Part shown: positions 1 through 3,566 of the stretch, one piece after another
Layout: each line of letters opens with the position of its first letter
Position numbering within the stretch: position 1 is the stretch's first letter
Origin: Oscillospiraceae bacterium
GTDB lineage: Bacteria; Bacillota; Clostridia; Oscillospirales; Acutalibacteraceae
DNA length: 6,068 nucleotides
Assembly: GCA_902761265.1 (NCBI GenBank)
Contig: CACWJV010000170.1
Location: forward strand, 1 to 6,068
Direction: 5' to 3'
Made by a program: the position numbers and the translations under genes
Notes under the pieces: model-generated
What the model saw: the letters and a program-made list of their open reading frames with translations, nothing else
Told to the model about the DNA's origin: nothing
Database searches by the model: none

Positions 1-1
1 A

Positions 2-103
2 AAGGAATCATATGGTCCGGAAGATGAGGATGAATTTAACGAAATCGGCAATATTTTTGAAGACCGTCTGATCGACAAATATGAATCGGAATCCGAATCG
101 TGA
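2..103 (+). CDS. 3' end of an unidentified acidic protein
   Basis: An open frame enters from the left edge and stops at TGA 101-103, giving the last 33 residues of a protein. The visible tail begins KESYGPEDEDEFNEIGN and ends DKYESESES. It is strongly acidic (Glu/Asp/Ser-rich) with a short amphipathic stretch (IFEDRLIDKY), and has no membrane segment or catalytic motif. The function cannot be recognised from so short a piece. The stop lies about 15 bases before the closing stem of the putative 6S RNA, so transcripts of this gene probably run into or through that RNA. The assignment as coding rests only on the uninterrupted frame and plausible codon choice. Confidence 0.5.
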   Translation, partial: KESYGPEDEDEFNEIGNIFEDRLIDKYESESES

Positions 104-117
104 GAAATCATAATACT

Positions 118-298
118 ATCCTGCCGTGTGCGACAACCCGACGATTATAACCCAACACCCTTTTTCAAGGAGAGACGCTCGCGCAGCGGATTGCAGACCT
201 CCCGCAAAAGCGGACGAAGGGAGCGTGAACCTGTGCGGCAATCACCACCCTGCTTTATGCAGGTTATACACGCCGGACCGGCACGGCGGGACTTTTTT
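118..298 (+). ncRNA. ssrS: probable 6S RNA (ssrS), RNA polymerase regulator
   Basis: The segment folds into an elongated hairpin with the 6S layout. A 10-bp closing stem pairs 119-128 with 282-291 (one G-U). Next comes an asymmetric internal loop, then an inner stem pairing 138-143 with 271-276 (five of six pairs). A large central bubble follows, whose 3' strand carries a small hairpin (249-253 with 259-263, loop TTTAT) directly before GTTATACACGCC. The terminal stem starts with a perfect 6-bp helix (175-180 with 221-226) enclosing further pairings. The bubble hairpin followed by GGTTAYA and the inner stem matches the arrangement of Escherichia coli 6S RNA, as I recall it. A T6 run (293-298) follows the closing stem, so the length of about 180 nt fits the family. 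6S RNA mimics an open promoter and sequesters sigma-70/sigma-A holoenzyme. The alternative is another structured RNA or a long leader. A weak -10-like CATAAT lies at 109-114 without a convincing -35. Confidence 0.6.
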
Positions 299-313
299 CA
301 AAAACTGCACACT

Positions 314-347
314 GCGGCCACGGGGAAACCTGTGGCCGCTTTTTTTT
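314..347 (+). terminator. strong intrinsic terminator
   Basis: An 11-bp stem pairs 314-324 (GCGGCCACGGG) with 329-339. It is capped by a GAAA tetraloop (325-328), has one G-U pair, and is followed at once by eight T residues (340-347). This is a textbook Rho-independent terminator. It ends transcription from the upstream acidic-protein gene and from the putative 6S RNA, whose closing stem plus T6 about 20 bases earlier may already terminate part of it. Confidence 0.92.
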
Positions 348-351
348 AATT

Positions 352-379
352 CGGAATGCGGAATTCGGAATTCGGAATT
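352..379. repeat. four tandem copies of CGGAATT
   Basis: Four head-to-tail 7-nt units occur: CGGAATG (352-358), then CGGAATT at 359-365, 366-372 and 373-379, followed by GCGG. The unit junctions create overlapping GGAATTC/GAATTC palindromes. The repeat starts a few bases after the terminator T-run. It is a simple short tandem repeat with no coding function visible. Confidence 0.9.
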
Positions 380-529
380 GCGGTCGCGGGTTATCCGGCG
401 GCAATCTGTTGCTAAATTCCGCGAAAGGAGCCGACTGCTGCCGGAATCCGGTTCATTTTATCCGCTTTAACATTGTACCGGATGCAACACTGTCCCGCCG
501 GTTTTCTGTCTGCCTTTCTTACGGTTAAG

Positions 530-719
530 ATGCAGTTATGCAGAAAATGCAGTGTTTTTTCAGTTTGGTATAAACTTTTATGTTTCACTTTTGACTGACT
601 TCAAAAAAAGCTGCATAAACTGCATAATTGCATAAAATACCCGAAAAGCCCCCGCCGCGTCTGGGTTTTTCGCGATGCAGTTTTGTTGCAGTTTTTGGAA
701 AGAATTGCATAAACTGCAT
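530..719. repeat. cluster of TGCA-centred motifs in both orientations
   Basis: Ten TGCA cores start at 531, 539, 548, 612, 621, 629, 676, 687, 706 and 715. They form groups with spacing of about 8-11 nt. The 531-552 and 676-691 groups read (A/T)TGCAG, and the 611-633 and 705-719 groups read in the opposite sense (C/T)TGCAT. TGCATAAACTGCAT occurs identically at 612-625 and 706-719. Groups of opposite orientation can pair: ATGCAGTT (675-682) pairs perfectly with AACTGCAT (712-719), with further TGCA pairing inside. The cluster could be protein-binding sites or part of a palindromic interspersed element shared with the adjacent hairpin array. The function is unknown. Confidence 0.8.
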
Positions 720-735
720 GCGTTGCTGACGTATC

Positions 736-835
736 GCCGCAGGCAGCGTCCCGCAATGTGCAAAGCACATTTCACATTGGCGAAGCCAATACTTCACCGC
801 GCAGCGATTTTATATTTGCGCAGCAAATATTTCAC
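736..835. repeat. tandem array of mini-hairpins with 3-nt loops and TTCAC spacers
   Basis: Five short perfect hairpins sit head to tail. They are 736-744 (GCC-GCA-GGC), 755-771 (7-bp stem, AAA loop), 776-790 (6-bp stem, GAA loop), 798-806 (3-bp stem, GCA loop) and 812-830 (8-bp stem, GCA loop). The last four share the apex GC-NNA-GC, and stem sequences differ between units while pairing is kept. TTTCAC or CTTCAC follows hairpins at 770-775, 792-797 and 830-835. GNA triloops closed by C-G, as in d(GCGAAGC), are known to make exceptionally stable DNA mini-hairpins. The array resembles an interspersed palindromic element rather than a gene. It overlaps the 3' end of the minus-strand TauE-like gene. 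Confidence 0.8.
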
Positions 836-1180
836 TATGATGATTTCCCGCACGGCAACCAGAACCAGAAAGCCGCCGAACAGCCGGCGCAACACCGCAA
901 CCGGCAACAGCGGCAGCAATAAAAACCCCACCGCCGCGCCCGGCAGCGCCCACACCAGCAGCCGCAGCGCCGGGCGAAACGATAAAGCGTTGTCCCGGCA
1001 ATAGACCGCCAGCGCAATGGCGGCGCACGGCAGAAAAAACAGCAGGTTGATTCCCTGCGCCGTTTGGGGATCGAGCTGCAAAACCGCCGTCAGATACAGC
1101 AGCAACACCGTGCCGCTGCCAAAGCCCATAGCACCGCAAAGGCCGGCAAGCAGCGACGCGAGATATGACAACGGATGCAC
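794..1180 (-). CDS. TauE/SafE (TSUP) family half-size membrane protein, C-terminal half
   Basis: The 128-residue product is almost entirely hydrophobic, with segments near residues 5-32, 43-60, 68-92 and 100-114. It carries the TSUP-type start LAGLCGAMGFGSGT followed by AQGINLLFFLP, which corresponds to the glycine-rich first helix and the A-x-G-x-(S/N)-L element of sulfite exporter TauE/SafE proteins. Family members move sulfite, sulfonates or other small anions, and the substrate here is not predictable. Start GTG (1180-1178) is chosen because AGGGG sits 5 nt upstream and the homology begins right there; the open frame extends further upstream but reads as Cys/Arg-rich nonsense. At about half the usual length, it would need the partner encoded immediately upstream (1182-1379), which is truncated. 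The last 13 residues (VKYLLRKYKIAAR) are read from the mini-hairpin array and are probably not ancestral. Confidence 0.72.
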   Translation of the reverse strand: MHPLSYLASLLAGLCGAMGFGSGTVLLLYLTAVLQLDPQTAQGINLLFFLPCAAIALAVYCRDNALSFRPALRLLVWALPGAAVGFLLLPLLPVAVLRRLFGGFLVLVAVREIIIVKYLLRKYKIAAR

Positions 1181-1181
1181 G

Positions 1182-1379
1182 CTATCCCCTCCAAACCATA
1201 CGGATGCCGGCCCACAGCAGCAAAGCCGCGAACAGCAGATGCAGCAGACGGTCCGGACTTTTTTTGAACACAACCGTGCCCGCCAGCGCACCGAGCACGC
1301 CGAGCGGCACAAACGGCACAGCGTCAGATAACGTGACATAGCCGTTCCAAAGATAGACCGCGGCAGAGAGCGCCGACAC
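1182..1379 (-). pseudogene. TauE/SafE (TSUP) N-terminal half-gene, 5'-truncated remnant
   Basis: The frame gives 65 residues starting from a GTG at 1379. It includes AVYLWNGYVTLSDAVPFVP, then LGVLGALAGTVVF and a closing LLHLLFAALLLWAGIRMVWRG. This matches the second half of a TSUP half-protein: helix, turn, glycine-rich helix, then the (L/F)-x-(A/G)-x-LLL-x-AGIRM last helix. The expected first 50-60 residues with the GxxxGxxG-containing helix are missing. In frame upstream there are only three codons before TAA (1391-1389), and no other frame supplies the missing part. The stop TAG (1184-1182) is one base before the GTG of the next gene, as in a coupled pair encoding two halves of one transporter. 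No ribosome binding site or promoter serves the remnant, so it is probably non-functional. A short intact membrane protein is a less likely alternative. Confidence 0.6.
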
Positions 1380-1455
1380 TCTCCCGTCTTAGTATGCGCC
1401 GGATGGCGGTGTTCATGCTTTTTTGGCGCCATTTACAAAATTCCGCCGTCTTCGC

Positions 1456-1485
1456 TTGACAGAACGAAGCGCGCAGTGTTACAAT
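1456..1485 (+). promoter_or_regulatory. sigma-A promoter of the phosphohexomutase operon
   Basis: A perfect -35 box TTGACA (1456-1461) and a -10 box TACAAT (1480-1485) are separated by 18 nt. Transcription would start near 1491-1493 and leave a leader of about 23 nt before the ATG at 1515. AGGAGG (1501-1506) lies 8 nt before that ATG. A small inverted repeat, CTTCG (1450-1454) with CGAAG (1465-1469), flanks the -35 box and might be an operator, but the arms are only 5 bp. Confidence 0.85.
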
Positions 1486-1514
1486 AAAATGACAATTTAT
1501 AGGAGGTTGATTCT

Positions 1515-3230
1515 ATGAATGATATACATGCGCTCTATGACCGCTGGCTCAAAAAAGCCACCGCCGACCCCGATCTCGGCAAAGAGCTGCAAGCGATCGC
1601 CGGCGACGAGGACGCCATCCTCGACCGGTTTTACAAAAATCTGGAATTCGGCACCGCCGGACTGCGCGGTGTGATCGGCGCCGGCACCAACCGGATGAAC
1701 ATCTATACCGTCGGGCAGGCAACGCAGGGCCTCGCGTCGTATCTCAACGAAACCTATGATGCGCCGTCGGTCGCCATCGCGTATGATTCGCGCATCAAAT
1801 CCGACACGTTTTCGCGCTTTGCCGCGGGCGTACTGGCCGCCAACGGCATCCACGTCTATATCTACCCCGAGCTGGTGCCAACGCCGATGCTTTCCTTTGC
1901 GGTGCGGCATTTCGGCTGCAAGGGCGGCATCATTCTCACCGCCAGCCACAACCCGGCGCAGTACAACGGCTACAAGTGCTACGACCCCGAGGGCTATCAG
2001 ATGACGGACGAAGCCGCCGCCAAAACCTACGGCTATATCCGGCAAACCGACATGTTCGACGATATCCAAACGATGGACTTTGACGAAGGACTCGAAAAGG
2101 GTTTGATCGAATACATCGGCGACGATGTGGTGGAAGCGTTTTACCGCGAAGTGGAAAAGGTCTGTCTTTCGAAAGACATTTGCCAAAAGAGCGATCTGAA
2201 GGTCATCTATACGCCGCTCAACGGCACCGGCAACAAACATGTGCGCGCCATGCTCGAGCGCATCGGCATCCGCGACGTGCGTGTGGTGAAGGAACAGGAA
2301 TTGCCCGACGGCAACTTCCCCACCTGCCCCTATCCGAATCCGGAGATCCGCCAGGTGTTTGAATGCGGCCTTTCTATGACCAAGGACTTCCCTGCCGATC
2401 TGCTGCTCGCCACCGACCCCGACTGCGACCGGGTGGGCATCGCGGTGAAAAACGGCGACAGCTATGAATTGATGACCGGCAACGAAGTGGGCGTGCTGTT
2501 GACGCAATATCTGCTGAGCCGCCGCAAAGCGCTCGGGCTGCTGCCCGAAAAGCCGGTTGTCATCAAATCGTTTGTAACAACCGATCTTGTCACCGCTGTC
2601 GCCAAAGACTTTGGCGCCGAGGTGTTCGATCTGCTGACCGGTTTCAAATATATCGGCGAACTGATTACAAAGCTCGAAGCGGAAGGTCAGGCCGACCGCT
2701 TTATCGTGGGGATGGAGGAAAGCTACGGCTATTTGTCGGGCATCCACGCCAGAGACAAGGACGCCGTGGTCGCGTCCACGCTGATTTGCGAAATGGCCGC
2801 CTACTATAAAGCCAAAGGGCTCGGGCTGTATGACGTGATGCAAAATCTCTATGAGCAATACGGCATGTATCAAAGCTCGCTTTTAAACTTCGCGTTTGAA
2901 GGCGCCGCCGGGATGGAAAAGATGGCGCAGATTATGGAAGACCTGCGCGCCAATCCGCCGAAAGCGCTCGCCGGGATGCCGGTGGAAAAGATTGCCGATT
3001 ATAAAAAAGGCGTCACAACCGATTGCAAAACCGGCGAAACAACGCCCATCACCCTGCCGCGCTCCAACGTGATCGCATTTTTGCTGCCGAACGACAACAA
3101 GCTGATCGTCCGCCCGAGCGGCACCGAACCGAAGATCAAGTTTTATCTGACCGCTGTGGCGCCCGACCGCGCCGCCGCACAGGCCGTCACCGATGCGCTG
3201 GCCGCCGATGTGAAACAAATCATGAAATGA
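1515..3230 (+). CDS. pgcA: phospho-sugar mutase (alpha-phosphoglucomutase/phosphomannomutase)
   Basis: This 571-residue cytoplasmic enzyme interconverts hexose-1-phosphate and hexose-6-phosphate through a phosphoserine, linking glycolysis to glycogen and nucleotide-sugar synthesis. All four family signatures are present in order. The catalytic serine loop is TASHNP (residues 142-147, Ser144). The Mg-binding loop is DPDCDR (301-306). The sugar-binding loop is GMEESYGY (399-406). The phosphate-binding loop is RPSGTEPK (533-540). The N-terminal FGTAGLRG (45-52) is also typical. Length and spacing match the long Firmicute group that includes Bacillus subtilis PgcA (about 580 residues), so the gene is intact. 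ATG 1515 is supported by AGGAGG 8 nt upstream and the promoter at 1456-1485. Glucose versus mannose preference cannot be decided from sequence alone. It is the first gene of an operon with the two genes that follow. Confidence 0.93.
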   Translation: MNDIHALYDRWLKKATADPDLGKELQAIAGDEDAILDRFYKNLEFGTAGLRGVIGAGTNRMNIYTVGQATQGLASYLNETYDAPSVAIAYDSRIKSDTFSRFAAGVLAANGIHVYIYPELVPTPMLSFAVRHFGCKGGIILTASHNPAQYNGYKCYDPEGYQMTDEAAAKTYGYIRQTDMFDDIQTMDFDEGLEKGLIEYIGDDVVEAFYREVEKVCLSKDICQKSDLKVIYTPLNGTGNKHVRAMLERIGIRDVRVVKEQELPDGNFPTCPYPNPEIRQVFECGLSMTKDFPADLLLATDPDCDRVGIAVKNGDSYELMTGNEVGVLLTQYLLSRRKALGLLPEKPVVIKSFVTTDLVTAVAKDFGAEVFDLLTGFKYIGELITKLEAEGQADRFIVGMEESYGYLSGIHARDKDAVVASTLICEMAAYYKAKGLGLYDVMQNLYEQYGMYQSSLLNFAFEGAAGMEKMAQIMEDLRANPPKALAGMPVEKIADYKKGVTTDCKTGETTPITLPRSNVIAFLLPNDNKLIVRPSGTEPKIKFYLTAVAPDRAAAQAVTDALAADVKQIMK

Positions 3231-3240
3231 GGCAACCGTT

Positions 3241-3498
3241 ATGATGAATAAAAAAGCGATCAAAGTGATCAGCATCATTCTCGCCGCGCTGATGGCGCTG
3301 TCGGTGCTGGCGGTGATCCTGCAGGTCGTCGCCGTTGACGAAACTTACCGTGCGCTGCCTGTGACGGGCGAAAGCAACACGGTGTATATCGTTGCAATCT
3401 GCGTGCTTGCGGCGGCGGTGCTCGCCATTGTGGGCGCGCTGGTGATTCCGAAGATCAAAAAGAAAAAGACCGCTTCCAAGCAGGACAAGGAAGCGTAA
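3241..3498 (+). CDS. small two-helix membrane protein with LPVTG sortase-like motif
   Basis: The 85-residue product has a basic N-terminus (MMNKKAIK), a hydrophobic helix at about residues 9-32, a short polar segment (VDETYRA) and LPVTG at 39-43. A second hydrophobic helix (about 48-70) and a lysine-rich tail (KIKKKKTASK onward) follow. LPVTGE plus helix plus positive tail is the exact layout of a Gram-positive cell-wall sorting signal, and the predicted topology would place the motif outside. If it were both signal-cleaved and sorted, almost nothing would remain (roughly 10 residues), so it may simply be a two-pass membrane protein. The gene starts 10 nt after the mutase stop. GAGG (3229-3232) overlaps that stop and sits 8 nt before ATG 3241, which favours this ATG over the next one and suggests translational coupling. 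I do not recognise a family. Confidence 0.78.
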   Translation: MMNKKAIKVISIILAALMALSVLAVILQVVAVDETYRALPVTGESNTVYIVAICVLAAAVLAIVGALVIPKIKKKKTASKQDKEA

Positions 3499-3517
3499 CA
3501 CATCACAAACCCCGTAT

Positions 3518-3551
3518 ACCCGCTGATCCGTTCGGCGGGTTTCGGATTTTT
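3518..3551 (+). terminator. weak terminator/attenuator-like hairpin within the operon
   Basis: A 9-bp stem pairs ACCCGCTGA (3518-3526) with TCGGCGGGT (3532-3540), with one G-T pair and a 5-nt loop. TT-CGGA and then T5 (3547-3551) follow. The T-run is not contiguous with the stem, so termination should be partial. It would reduce transcription into the hydrolase gene, whose ribosome binding site begins 2 nt after the T-run. No promoter is visible between the two genes. Confidence 0.5.
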
Positions 3552-3566
3552 CGGGAGGCGAAGCAG

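Larger units (their letters stand above)
348..793. other. gene-free, repeat-rich intergenic region
   Basis: No open frame here has a ribosome binding site, sensible composition or protein-like sequence. The stretch holds the 7-nt tandem repeat (352-379), a 7-bp inverted repeat (446-452 with 477-483, 24-nt spacer), the TGCA cluster (530-719) and most of the mini-hairpin array (736-835). A loosely terminator-like stem (AAAAGCCC near 644 with GGGTTTTT near 664, one G-U, 11-nt loop) lies in the middle, but its T residues are part of the stem. TTGACT (591-596) with CATAAA (614-619, 17-nt spacing) is a weak promoter-like pair with nothing downstream to drive. Confidence 0.7.

Noticed and set aside
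126..470. Plus-strand open frames covering the putative 6S RNA and terminator
   Set aside because: They read through a structured RNA, a strong terminator and a tandem repeat, lack a ribosome binding site, and give low-complexity protein sequence.
591..619. Promoter TTGACT-17-CATAAA
   Set aside because: The -10 match is poor and no gene lies downstream on the plus strand before the minus-strand TauE-like genes.
644..671. Terminator at AAAAGCCC ... GGGTTTTT
   Set aside because: The T residues pair within the stem, so no free U-tract remains. The loop is long, and no gene ends close by in the right orientation.
736..835. CRISPR array
   Set aside because: The repeated part is only a hairpin apex and a 5-6 nt spacer. 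Stems vary in sequence and length, and there are no constant direct repeats of 23-40 nt with uniform unique spacers.
578..1004. Short open frames on both strands across the TGCA cluster and hairpin array
   Set aside because: Their translations simply follow the repeats, start without ribosome binding sites and look like repeat-derived nonsense. The plus-strand one also overlaps the TauE-like gene antisense.
1181..1432. N-terminal extension of the minus-strand TauE-like gene up to an ATG at 1432
   Set aside because: The added 84 residues are Cys/Arg-rich and are the wrong frame of the adjacent TSUP remnant. The GTG at 1180 has a proper ribosome binding site and marks where family similarity starts.
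1497..2873. Long open frame (458 codons) on the minus strand opposite the mutase gene
   Set aside because: It mirrors a strongly supported enzyme gene with all family motifs. Its His/Val/Gly-rich composition is the usual antisense shadow in GC-rich codon usage, and it has no ribosome binding site.
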